From assembly GCA_963811905.1 (NCBI GenBank), contig CAWETK010000021.1, forward strand, positions 62,001 through 126,000: DNA of 64,000 nt, given 5' to 3'. The position numbers and the translations under genes were made by a program. Position 1 is the first letter of the stretch; each line of letters opens with the position of its first letter. Shown one piece after another: positions 1 through 7,691 of the stretch. Below the pieces are notes generated by a model. That model did not search any database, had not been told where the DNA came from, and was given only the letters and a program-made list of their open reading frames with translations. This stretch comes from DATFVA01 sp963811905. GTDB taxonomy: Bacteria; Bacteroidota; Ignavibacteria; Ignavibacteriales; Ignavibacteriaceae.

Positions 1-611
1 ATAATATTTCACTTAATATTAAAGAAGGAGAATTTATTGCGTTGATGGGTCCCTCCGGCTCGGGAAAAACAACTTTGCTGAATCTGCTTTCAGGAATAGA
101 CAGACCGACTAAAGGAAGTATAACCGTAGGCGGGATTGATATTGCAGCATTAGGTGAATCGGCACTTGCCAAATGGCGCTCTGCCAATATAGGATTTGTA
201 TTTCAGTTTTATAATTTAATCCCGGTACTTACAGCTTTTGAAAATGTGGAACTGCCTCTTCTTCTGACAAACCTGTCTAAGTCAGAAAGAAAGAAGCATG
301 TGCAGACATCTCTTGAGATTGTCGGCCTTGGCGACAGAATCTATCATTATCCGAAGCAATTATCCGGCGGACAGGAACAGAGGGTTGCAATCGCCAGGGC
401 AATAGTTACAGATCCGGCAATACTTGTTGCAGATGAACCTACAGGCGATCTGGATAGAAATTCGGCTGATGAAATTCTCAATTTGATGGAAAGACTGAAT
501 AAAGAATTTAATAAAACTATAGTAATGGTTACACACGATCCCCATGCAGCCTCAAAGGCTCATCTCATAAGGAATCTCGATAAAGGTGATTTAATACCGG
601 AGATGGCATGA
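1..611 (+). CDS. ABC exporter ATP-binding protein (LolD/MacB type), 5' end outside window
   Basis: ATPase subunit of a lipoprotein- or macrolide-type ABC exporter acting at the inner membrane. The frame is open from base 3, so the start lies before the window; 202 codons are visible and roughly 20-25 residues are missing compared with LolD-family proteins. Seen: Walker A GPSGSGKTT, Q-loop FVFQFYNL, signature LSGGQEQRVAIARA, Walker B ILVADEPTGDLD and switch His in VTHD. Its stop overlaps the next gene's ATG by four bases (ATGA), so it is translationally coupled to the two permeases. The exported substrate cannot be read from the sequence. Confidence 0.93.
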   Translation, partial: NISLNIKEGEFIALMGPSGSGKTTLLNLLSGIDRPTKGSITVGGIDIAALGESALAKWRSANIGFVFQFYNLIPVLTAFENVELPLLLTNLSKSERKKHVQTSLEIVGLGDRIYHYPKQLSGGQEQRVAIARAIVTDPAILVADEPTGDLDRNSADEILNLMERLNKEFNKTIVMVTHDPHAASKAHLIRNLDKGDLIPEMA

Positions 612-1768
612 AAGTATTGAAACTGATATTTAAAAATACTCTCAGGCATAAACTGAGAACTTCCCTTACTATACTGGGAATTGCTGTTGCTGTGATTGCA
701 TTCGGTCTTCTCAGAACGGTAGTAACAGCCTGGTCCGTTGGTGTTGAGGCCTCGTCTGCAAACAGACTGATTACAAGACAGGCAGTATCTTTCATATTTC
801 CTTTACCTTATGCATACAGAGATAAAATTCAATCTGTGCCCGGCGTTCAGGAAGTAACTTTTTCAAACTGGTTCCAGGGAGTCTATAAAGATAAGAACCA
901 ATTCTTTGCCAGGCTTGCGGTTGATGCAAATACTATTTTTGATGTTTACCCTGAATTTGTGCTCTCGCCCCGGGAAATTTCTACATTCAAGAAAGAAAAA
1001 AATTCCTGCGTAATCGGAATTGATCTTGCTAAAAAGTATAACCTTAAGATCGGCGATGTTATGAATATCGATGGGGATATTTATCCCGGGCGCTGGGATT
1101 TTGTGATTCGCGGTATATACAAACCTAAGTATAAAACCACCGATGCTACTCAGATGTTTTTTCACTGGGATTATGTGGATGACAGAATGAGAGAAGAAGC
1201 CCCCGTAAGAGCTGGCGATGTAGGCTGGTACGTCGTAAAGATAAGTGACCCGTCTAAGTCTGCCGAAATTTCTGAAAAAATTGATGCCTTGTTTAAAAAC
1301 TCTCCTGCTGAAACCAAGACTGAAACAGAGAGAGCTTTTCAGCAGGGATTCCTTGCATCTACCAGTGCAATAATTACATCAATGAATGTTCTGTCTTTTG
1401 TAATAATCGGAATTATAATGCTCGTTCTGGCAAATACAATGATAATGTCGGCAAGAGAAAGAACCAGGGAGTATGCAGTATTCAAAACACTGGGATTCTC
1501 GGCTAAACATCTGGTCGGTCTGATCATGGGAGAATCTCTCTTTATTGCTTTACTCGGCGGGGGGATCGGGTTATTTCTTACTTTTCCTCTGGTCAGCGGA
1601 TTCTCAGAAGTTATCCCTAAAGGATTTTTCCCTGTATTTCAGATTGAACCAATTACCATAGTGCTTGCAGTGAGCGCAGCAGTTATTATCGGAATAGTAT
1701 CTGCTATATTTCCAATACAGCGTGCATTAAGTACACGAATAGTTGACGGATTCAGATTTGTAGGATAA
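608..1768 (+). CDS. ABC transporter permease, FtsX/MacB family (first of pair)
   Basis: Membrane subunit (386 aa) of the exporter. One N-terminal membrane segment (about residues 17-40) is followed by a periplasmic MacB_PCD-like domain (about 45-250) and three C-terminal segments (about 255-282, 300-325, 345-375), which is the LolC/E and MacB topology. The ReRTREYAVFKTLGFS stretch after the second segment is typical of FtsX-domain coupling regions. It overlaps the ATPase gene by four bases and is followed 27 bp later by a second, divergent permease, so the complex is probably a heterodimeric permease with an ATPase dimer. Substrate unknown. Confidence 0.9.
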   Translation: MKVLKLIFKNTLRHKLRTSLTILGIAVAVIAFGLLRTVVTAWSVGVEASSANRLITRQAVSFIFPLPYAYRDKIQSVPGVQEVTFSNWFQGVYKDKNQFFARLAVDANTIFDVYPEFVLSPREISTFKKEKNSCVIGIDLAKKYNLKIGDVMNIDGDIYPGRWDFVIRGIYKPKYKTTDATQMFFHWDYVDDRMREEAPVRAGDVGWYVVKISDPSKSAEISEKIDALFKNSPAETKTETERAFQQGFLASTSAIITSMNVLSFVIIGIIMLVLANTMIMSARERTREYAVFKTLGFSAKHLVGLIMGESLFIALLGGGIGLFLTFPLVSGFSEVIPKGFFPVFQIEPITIVLAVSAAVIIGIVSAIFPIQRALSTRIVDGFRFVG

Positions 1769-1795
1769 GCCAAATTTTTTCTCAAAGGATTTCAA

Positions 1796-2965
1796 ATGAA
1801 AATTCCATTTAAATATACGCTAAGAAATTTCAAAACCAGAAAGCTTACTTCGGCAATTACAATTGCCGGAATCGCCATGGTTGTTTTTGTATTCGCTGCC
1901 GTATTGATGATGGCTTACGGAATACAAAAAACCCTGGTTTCAACCGGTTCACCGGATAATATTAAAATAGTAAGGAAAGCTGCAAACGGAGAAATCTCAA
2001 GTATCATAAGCGGTGATACCCAGGGCATTATTAAATCACTTCCCTATATTGCTAAAAAAGCTGACGGTACCCCTGTTATTTCCACCGAACCGGTAGTCAT
2101 AATAAATCTTGAAAAAGCGAATGGGGGAGTAAGCAATATAACTGTAAGAGGTGTGTCCTCTACTGTCAAAGAGCTGAGACCGCAGGTGAAAATAACAGAC
2201 GGAAGAATGTTCAACTGGGGAGTCAGGGAATTAATAGTAGGACAATCAATAGCAAAACAATTCAAAGGTGCACAGATAGGCAGCCAGGTGAAATTTGCAG
2301 GCGATAACTGGAAGATCGTGGGTATTTTTTCAACCGACGGCAGCGGATTTGATTCCGAGATGTGGGGAGATGAAGTTCAGCTTCTCGGAGCATTTAACCG
2401 CGGAAGTACGGTTTCTTCTGTAACTCTTAAGCTTGATAATCCACAGCACTATGATCAGTTTATGAATGCTTTTAATAAAGAGCAGCGTCTTAACCAGTTT
2501 GAGGCAAAGCCCGAACAAAAATATTTTGAAGAGCAATCGGAAATTATGGCGGGCTTCATCCGGATACTTGGTTTGTTTATAACTATTATTTTCAGCTTCG
2601 GAGCAACCATCGGGGCTATGATTACCATGTATGCTGCGGTAGCAAACCGCACAGTTGAAGTTGGTACATTACGCGCACTTGGTTTCAGCCGCAGAAGTAT
2701 TTTAATAGCCTTCCTTACTGAGTCATTATTTATATCACTGCTGGGCGGAGCAATTGGGATCATCCTTGCTTCATTACTTCAGTTTATTTCTATATCAACT
2801 TTAAATTTCAACTCTTTCTCCGAATTAGCTTTTTCATTTGCGTTATCACCTTCAATAGTAATCTGGACTATGGTATTTGCAGCCCTTATGGGATTCTTCG
2901 GAGGATTCCTTCCTTCGGTCCGAGCAGCAAGGTTGAATATTGTCAATGCTTTAAGAGCAGGGTGA
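1796..2965 (+). CDS. ABC transporter permease, FtsX/MacB family (second of pair)
   Basis: Second permease (389 aa) of the exporter, with the same layout: N-terminal membrane segment (about 18-45), MacB_PCD-like periplasmic domain, and three C-terminal segments from about residue 260. The motif RTVEVGTLRALGFSRRSI is the FtsX coupling region. An AAAGGA ribosome site lies just upstream of the ATG. It is the last gene of the operon; a long AT-rich intergenic region follows. Two different permeases with one ATPase resemble LolCDE as much as MacB. Confidence 0.9.
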   Translation: MKIPFKYTLRNFKTRKLTSAITIAGIAMVVFVFAAVLMMAYGIQKTLVSTGSPDNIKIVRKAANGEISSIISGDTQGIIKSLPYIAKKADGTPVISTEPVVIINLEKANGGVSNITVRGVSSTVKELRPQVKITDGRMFNWGVRELIVGQSIAKQFKGAQIGSQVKFAGDNWKIVGIFSTDGSGFDSEMWGDEVQLLGAFNRGSTVSSVTLKLDNPQHYDQFMNAFNKEQRLNQFEAKPEQKYFEEQSEIMAGFIRILGLFITIIFSFGATIGAMITMYAAVANRTVEVGTLRALGFSRRSILIAFLTESLFISLLGGAIGIILASLLQFISISTLNFNSFSELAFSFALSPSIVIWTMVFAALMGFFGGFLPSVRAARLNIVNALRAG

Positions 2966-3390
2966 ACAAGATAAAAAAAGATAAAAGTAAAAAGATAAAA
3001 GTAGGAAGTAAAAAGTTAAAAGATAAAATGATTTTAAATACCAGATTGAGACACTGACATTTTGTCATATATAAATTTATTCAACAGTGGAAAATTTCGT
3101 TTATTTGCCATATTTGCATTGTCTCATTTTGAGTCCAACTACGGCACTAATACGGCATAACCCCGAGATAAATACGGCATAAATACTGAACCTGACATTT
3201 TGTCATATCTGCTGATTATTTAAACACTTTTTTGGGAGGGAAAAAGCATCTCCTTTGGAAAAACAACTTATGTAAAAACAGAACTTTCCCTTATCTTTGA
3301 ATCTTAATTTTTCTTTAATACTAATACTTTTTTCTTGATACTTTTTCTCTAATACTTTTTTCTTGATACTTTTATCTTTTTACTTGATAC
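2966..3390. other. Intergenic region, no gene seen
   Basis: A 425-bp gap between the exporter operon and the EamA gene. Its left edge (2969-3030) is a degenerate run of AGATAAAAGT-like units, and its right edge (3317-3390) repeats CTAATACTTTTTT-CTTGATACTTTT; the two edges are roughly complementary to each other. The middle holds two palindromes and three phased TACGGCA repeats, listed separately. No open frame with coding character was seen. Confidence 0.7.
3055..3205. promoter_or_regulatory. Two TGACA-N3-TGTCA palindromes enclosing phased TACGGCA repeats
   Basis: TGACATTTTGTCA occurs at 3055-3067 and again at 3193-3205; both copies are preceded by C and followed by TAT. Between them TACGGCA occurs at 3140, 3151 and 3173, spaced 11 and 22 bp, that is on one face of the helix. 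The arrangement suggests an operator region for the downstream transporter gene or a regulator-binding array. The binding factor is unknown. Confidence 0.4.
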
Positions 3391-4278
3391 ATGCCTTACA
3401 TTGGTGAAATTAGTGCTCTCGTAACCGCCTGCCTCTGGTCTGTCACATCTTTCCTCTTCGCATTTGCAGCGGAAAAAGTTGGTTCAGTTCAGGTAAACAT
3501 CAACCGGATAATCCTTGCTGCTGTAATACTATTTCTTATTGTCGCTGTCTCCGGGATTGATTACACACTTTCAGCCTTACAGGTTTATTATCTTATCATC
3601 AGCGGGGTGGTTGGACTTGTAATCGGCGACTCATTCCTGTTTAAATGCTATCAGCTTATCGGGGCACGCCTCGGTATGATTCTGATGTCCCTCGTTCCTG
3701 CAATCAGTACGATCCTGGCATGGGTATTCCTGAATGAATTTATAACTCCTCTCGGCATCGTCGGAATGATTATAACTATTTCCGGGGTTGTGCTGGTAGT
3801 GACCGAGAAAGCAGAGAAGTCACTAAAAAGGAATTTCAATAAAATCGGAATTCTTTACGGATTCCTGGGCGCCGCCGGTCAGGCAGGGGGATTGATATTA
3901 GCTAAATTTGCGTTTGCAGAAGGTTATGTAAATGGTTTCGTTGCAAGTTTTGCAAGGTTATCAAGCGCCGGAGTAATAATCCTTATTGGTGGATTGTTAT
4001 TACGCAGATACAGGAATCCGATCGCAACTTACAGGAAAGAAATACCGGCATTGAAAGCAACAATAGTCGCCACAGTTCTCGCTCCTGTACTTGGTGTTAC
4101 ACTTAGCCTTGTTGCAATCGAATTTACTAAAGTAGGAATTGCATCCACACTTATGGCGCTGGTCCCAATCATTATGCTGCCTATATCCGGGATTTATTAT
4201 AAAGAGAAATTATCCGCTCGTGCTGTTTCCGGAGCATTTATTGCCGTAATAGGTGTAATAATTTTGTTCTTAAGATAA
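3391..4278 (+). CDS. EamA family (DMT superfamily) transporter
   Basis: A 295-aa membrane protein with two EamA repeats (about residues 5-137 and 150-294) and about ten hydrophobic segments. The first repeat contains GDSFLFKCYQLIGARLGMI and PAISTILAWVFLNE, and the second ends in PISGIYYKEKLSARAVSGA, both typical of EamA metabolite exporters. Substrates in this family range from amino acids to nucleotides and cannot be assigned here. The ATG is not preceded by a clear ribosome site. The stop is 2 bp from the stop of the convergent T9SS gene. Confidence 0.9.
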   Translation: MPYIGEISALVTACLWSVTSFLFAFAAEKVGSVQVNINRIILAAVILFLIVAVSGIDYTLSALQVYYLIISGVVGLVIGDSFLFKCYQLIGARLGMILMSLVPAISTILAWVFLNEFITPLGIVGMIITISGVVLVVTEKAEKSLKRNFNKIGILYGFLGAAGQAGGLILAKFAFAEGYVNGFVASFARLSSAGVIILIGGLLLRRYRNPIATYRKEIPALKATIVATVLAPVLGVTLSLVAIEFTKVGIASTLMALVPIIMLPISGIYYKEKLSARAVSGAFIAVIGVIILFLR

Positions 4279-4280
4279 AT

Positions 4281-5960
4281 TTATTTTATCAGAAGCATCT
4301 TCCGGACTAATATGCTTTCCCCGGCGGTCAACTGTAAATATATACGCCGGAGGCAGTATCTGCTGCCGTTAAATTTGATGGAATAGTTGCCAGGAAATTT
4401 AGTTTCATTTACAAGGGTTGTAACCCTTTCTCCCAATATATTATATACTTCAAGCCTTACAAGTGCATTGCGCGGGATCGAATAATTTATTGTTGTTGCA
4501 GGATTAAAAGGATTCGGATAATTTTGCTCCAGTGAAAATTGAACCGGACTAAACTCAACTTTTATCTCTTGTGAATATGTGAAAGTCCCATTGAGATCGA
4601 TTTGTTTTAACCTGTAATAAACAGGTACTGACTTTTGTATTAAATCTGTGAAGGAATAAGAACTATGTTTGGTTGTTGTCCCGTTCCCTTGAATAACGCC
4701 GATTTCCTTCCAGTTTCCATCATTAGGGGTAAAAGTTTTTTGTACGGCGAATCCATAATTATTTACTTCGGACGCTGTTTCCCAGGTTAAAAATACATGA
4801 TCTTTTTCGGCGATCGCTTTAAAAGAGAGAAGTTCCACCGGAATGATATCACCTTCAAGCTTCACCAGGAGAATATCTCTATCATCACCCGATAGTGAGG
4901 ATGACCAGCCCGTGACCGTTAAACTATTATCCTCAGACAGAGCAAAACTGAAATCAGAATAATAACGATCGCCGGATATTGTTTTGCTCCAGATCCCGTT
5001 TAAATCCTGATCCATTTTCTGAACAATAATATTAGAATAATCATTTATCCCGAATACATCTGTGTAAAGGCATATATAATTTGAATCGGCAGATTGTATC
5101 AGATCAGGAATGTCATATTCCTCACCAAGGTAACTTAATGAGTTAATAAGATCCCCATTTACGTCCAGTTTCAAAAATGAAAGATTACTTAACGCCGACA
5201 CACCTAAAAGAAAACTTCCATCGTAAGTCTCAATGATTTTGCCCCAGCTGCAGTCAAAATCATAAACATAGTCAAACTCTTTTGTACCCTGGCCGTTTAA
5301 CTTTATCAGCCAAAGATCATCAGTGTACACAGGTGGTGCATTAACGCTGCCCAGTATTGCGAAGCCATTATCCGAAGTGCTTATAATGCTTAACCCGAAA
5401 CAGTCCGCATAATCACCGTAAAAATTTAACCAGATCAGGTTTCCTTCAGAATCAGTTTTTGCTGCAAATGCTTTATAATATATCCCTGAACTTTGGGTGC
5501 CGGTGATAGCAAATCCTCCGCCCGGAACAGGACAAACTGACATAATTCTTGCCGAATCCAATAGTGTTTTTGTCCACAGAGTATCTCCGTTCTCGTCTAT
5601 TTTAAGCAGCCATCCGGTAAAATTAAGAATCGAATATTTTGTCTTCATCCCGGCTATTATATAACCATCTCCTGTTTTTAATATTTTCATTCCATAATCG
5701 CTTCCGTTTTCTACTCCATATTGTCTGGTCCAGACAGTGTCGCCTGATATATTAGTGCGTATGAGGAATAAATCCTGTAGACTAACCGGCATGTTGCGAT
5801 ATCCGCAGATTATATAACCATCATGGTCATTTGTTTCAGTTACTGATATTCCACTTTCATCCGGAGATGAAGTATCATATTCCCGTATCCACGAAATCTG
5901 CGGCTGAGACAGAATGATTGAATTGATAACCAGTAAAAAGAAGGTAATTTTTGATTTCAT
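4281..5960 (-). CDS. Exported T9SS type A sorting-domain protein, beta-propeller-like
   Basis: A 559-aa secreted protein of unknown function. It has a signal peptide (about residues 1-19). Repeated units of the type GDTVWTRQYG...DGYIIAG...LLKIDENGDTLWTK (about 25-370) resemble delta-60 or propeller blades. An FN3-like stretch follows (WETASEVNNYGFAVQK), then a T9SS sorting domain (NYPNPFNPATTINYSIP; final VRKMLLIK). The conserved SGVYxYxL element of the sorting domain is replaced by YCLRRIYLQL. Reading the DNA at 4334-4357 one base over gives TASGVYIY, so two compensating indels appear to flank this segment. Expected destination is the cell surface through T9SS, if the altered tail still works. 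Confidence 0.88.
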   Translation of the reverse strand: MKSKITFFLLVINSIILSQPQISWIREYDTSSPDESGISVTETNDHDGYIICGYRNMPVSLQDLFLIRTNISGDTVWTRQYGVENGSDYGMKILKTGDGYIIAGMKTKYSILNFTGWLLKIDENGDTLWTKTLLDSARIMSVCPVPGGGFAITGTQSSGIYYKAFAAKTDSEGNLIWLNFYGDYADCFGLSIISTSDNGFAILGSVNAPPVYTDDLWLIKLNGQGTKEFDYVYDFDCSWGKIIETYDGSFLLGVSALSNLSFLKLDVNGDLINSLSYLGEEYDIPDLIQSADSNYICLYTDVFGINDYSNIIVQKMDQDLNGIWSKTISGDRYYSDFSFALSEDNSLTVTGWSSSLSGDDRDILLVKLEGDIIPVELLSFKAIAEKDHVFLTWETASEVNNYGFAVQKTFTPNDGNWKEIGVIQGNGTTTKHSSYSFTDLIQKSVPVYYRLKQIDLNGTFTYSQEIKVEFSPVQFSLEQNYPNPFNPATTINYSIPRNALVRLEVYNILGERVTTLVNETKFPGNYSIKFNGSRYCLRRIYLQLTAGESILVRKMLLIK

Positions 5961-6123
5961 TTTAAGTCCCCGAAATTTATAGCATGTAATTTACAATTAA
6001 TATGCCTGAATGAAATTAAAAATATATATACGGAAACTTTAATATTCCGTCAGAATTGAGGTATATACATCCCATTTTAACATTATCAATAGTTAAATGA
6101 AATATCCTGGAAAGATTTACCTG

Positions 6124-6639
6124 TTAATTTTTACTGTTTAATATATCCTTATAGGTATTATAAGTCTCATCATCAAACGCAATAAAAATAACTTTCTCAA
6201 GATCGTCATTTTTTTCAAGGAAATTTTTCACTTCGCGTACAGCAATTTCTGCCGCCCTATCCAGAGGGAAATGATATGCTCCGGTACTTATCGAAGGAAA
6301 AGCAATAGTTTTAACATCATTCTCAATAGCCATTTCCAGGGAATTTCTGTAGCAGTTGGTGAGGAGGTCATCTTCATCATGCCTGCCGTCCTGCCATATT
6401 GGCCCTACTGTATGGATAATATATTTTGCCGGGAGTTTGAAACCAGGAGAAATTTTGGCTTCACCAGTCAGACAGCCGCCCAACCTCCGGTTATACTCAA
6501 TTAATTCTGGTCCTGCTGCACGGTGAATGGCGCCGTCAACCCCTCCTCCGCCAAGTAAAGTGTTATTGGCAGCATTTACAATTGCATCAACATTCTGTTT
6601 GGTGATGTCGCCTTTTTCTATGAAAATCCTGTCAGCCAT
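6124..6639 (-). CDS. Macrodomain protein, O-acetyl-ADP-ribose deacetylase-like
   Basis: A 171-aa stand-alone macrodomain of the YmdB/MacroD type, a cytosolic hydrolase of O-acetyl-ADP-ribose or mono-ADP-ribosyl groups. Seen: VDAIVNAANNTLLGGGGVDG (adenosine and catalytic loop), GEAKISPGFKLPAKYIIHTVGP, and AFPSISTGAYHFPLDRAAEIA (diphosphate loop). The length matches the family. It is a single gene, divergent from the glycyl-radical operon; the context does not identify a substrate. Confidence 0.92.
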   Translation of the reverse strand: MADRIFIEKGDITKQNVDAIVNAANNTLLGGGGVDGAIHRAAGPELIEYNRRLGGCLTGEAKISPGFKLPAKYIIHTVGPIWQDGRHDEDDLLTNCYRNSLEMAIENDVKTIAFPSISTGAYHFPLDRAAEIAVREVKNFLEKNDDLEKVIFIAFDDETYNTYKDILNSKN

Positions 6640-6739
6640 AATAAACTCTCAGATTATGTTCACTCGGTAATATAAAATAATTATCTGATTTATCATGTTT
6701 TCCTGGTTTGAACTGATTGAAAAGTGATATTTATCTAAC

Positions 6740-6803
6740 TTCGGAACTCTCCGGAAGTAAGTCATGAAGATTTTACTTCATGAACTTCGATGAAGTTTCA
6801 TGA
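6740..6803. promoter_or_regulatory. Cluster of ACTTC/GAAGT inverted repeats upstream of glycyl-radical operon
   Basis: Three adjacent inverted repeats lie 80-145 bp before the activase start. ACTTCGGA pairs with TCCGGAAGT (one bulge) around 6740-6760. CATGAAG-N6-CTTCATG at 6763-6782 is perfect. AACTTC-N3-GAAGTT at 6783-6797 is also perfect. The repeated half-site suggests an operator cluster or a structured leader. The same half-site recurs after the operon (10078-10097). Confidence 0.4.
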
Positions 6804-6884
6804 AAAACGGCTGAGGAGAACTAATTCCTTTGCATATTGAAAGCTTTTTTAGGAATTTTAAATGGTTGAATTAATTTATGGGGA

Positions 6885-7688
6885 ATGATGAACGGAATAG
6901 TCTTCGATATAAAAAAATTTGCACTTCATGATGGTCCGGGAATCCGCACTACTGTTTTCCTGAAAGGCTGTCCCCTCGACTGCTGGTGGTGTCATAATCC
7001 TGAAAGCATACGGCTGCTGCCTGAGAAAATAGCAATTAGCTCACTAAATTCTGCAAATAAAATTTGTGAGCAGGAATCAGAGCTTTTCGGCAAAGAATAT
7101 TCAATTGAAGAGCTTTTAACTGAGATAAAGAAAGACCGGCTGTTCTATGATGAATCGGGCGGGGGAGTAACTTTTTCGGGAGGAGAACCCTTAATTCAAA
7201 ATGAATTCCTAACGGGGATGCTCTCTGAATGTAAGACTGAAGGAATAAATACTGCGATAGATACTTCAGGCTATGCCGGCAGAAGTTTTTTCAGCAGGAT
7301 CTATGACTTAACTGATATTTTTCTTTTTGATTTAAAGATTCTTGATGAAGAGCTTCACCGGAAATTTACAGGGGTATCGAATAAAACAATCCTTGATAAC
7401 CTCAGATTCTTAACAGAAAAAGGCAATAAGGTTATTATTAGAATCCCGCTTATACCCGGAATTACCGACACCGAAAATAACCTTTCGGGTCTCTCTGATT
7501 TTTTAATGCGCCTTGATAATATCAGGAAGATTGATCTCCTGCCCTATAATGAGGTAGCAGAATCAAAATATAAGAGATTTAATAAGCCTTCGCGACTCGG
7601 AAATCTCAAAACACAGAATGAAGATAAACTGAACGAAATAATAAATTACTTCGGAGACACCCGGTTTGAAGTCTCCGTAAGAGGATAA
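6885..7688 (+). CDS. Glycyl-radical enzyme activating protein (radical SAM)
   Basis: Radical SAM activase (267 aa) expected to place the glycyl radical on the enzyme encoded 3 bp downstream. The CX3CX2C cluster GCPLDCWWCHNPES near residue 30 binds the SAM-cleaving 4Fe-4S centre. DGPGIRTT and FSGGEPLIQ are also family signatures. Unlike most activases of dehydratase-type glycyl-radical enzymes, the insert after the first cluster has a single Cys (KICEQES) and no pair of ferredoxin clusters, so it resembles the shorter pyruvate formate-lyase activase. Two tandem ATGs (6885, 6888) are possible starts. Confidence 0.9.
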   Translation: MMNGIVFDIKKFALHDGPGIRTTVFLKGCPLDCWWCHNPESIRLLPEKIAISSLNSANKICEQESELFGKEYSIEELLTEIKKDRLFYDESGGGVTFSGGEPLIQNEFLTGMLSECKTEGINTAIDTSGYAGRSFFSRIYDLTDIFLFDLKILDEELHRKFTGVSNKTILDNLRFLTEKGNKVIIRIPLIPGITDTENNLSGLSDFLMRLDNIRKIDLLPYNEVAESKYKRFNKPSRLGNLKTQNEDKLNEIINYFGDTRFEVSVRG

Positions 7689-7691
7689 AAA

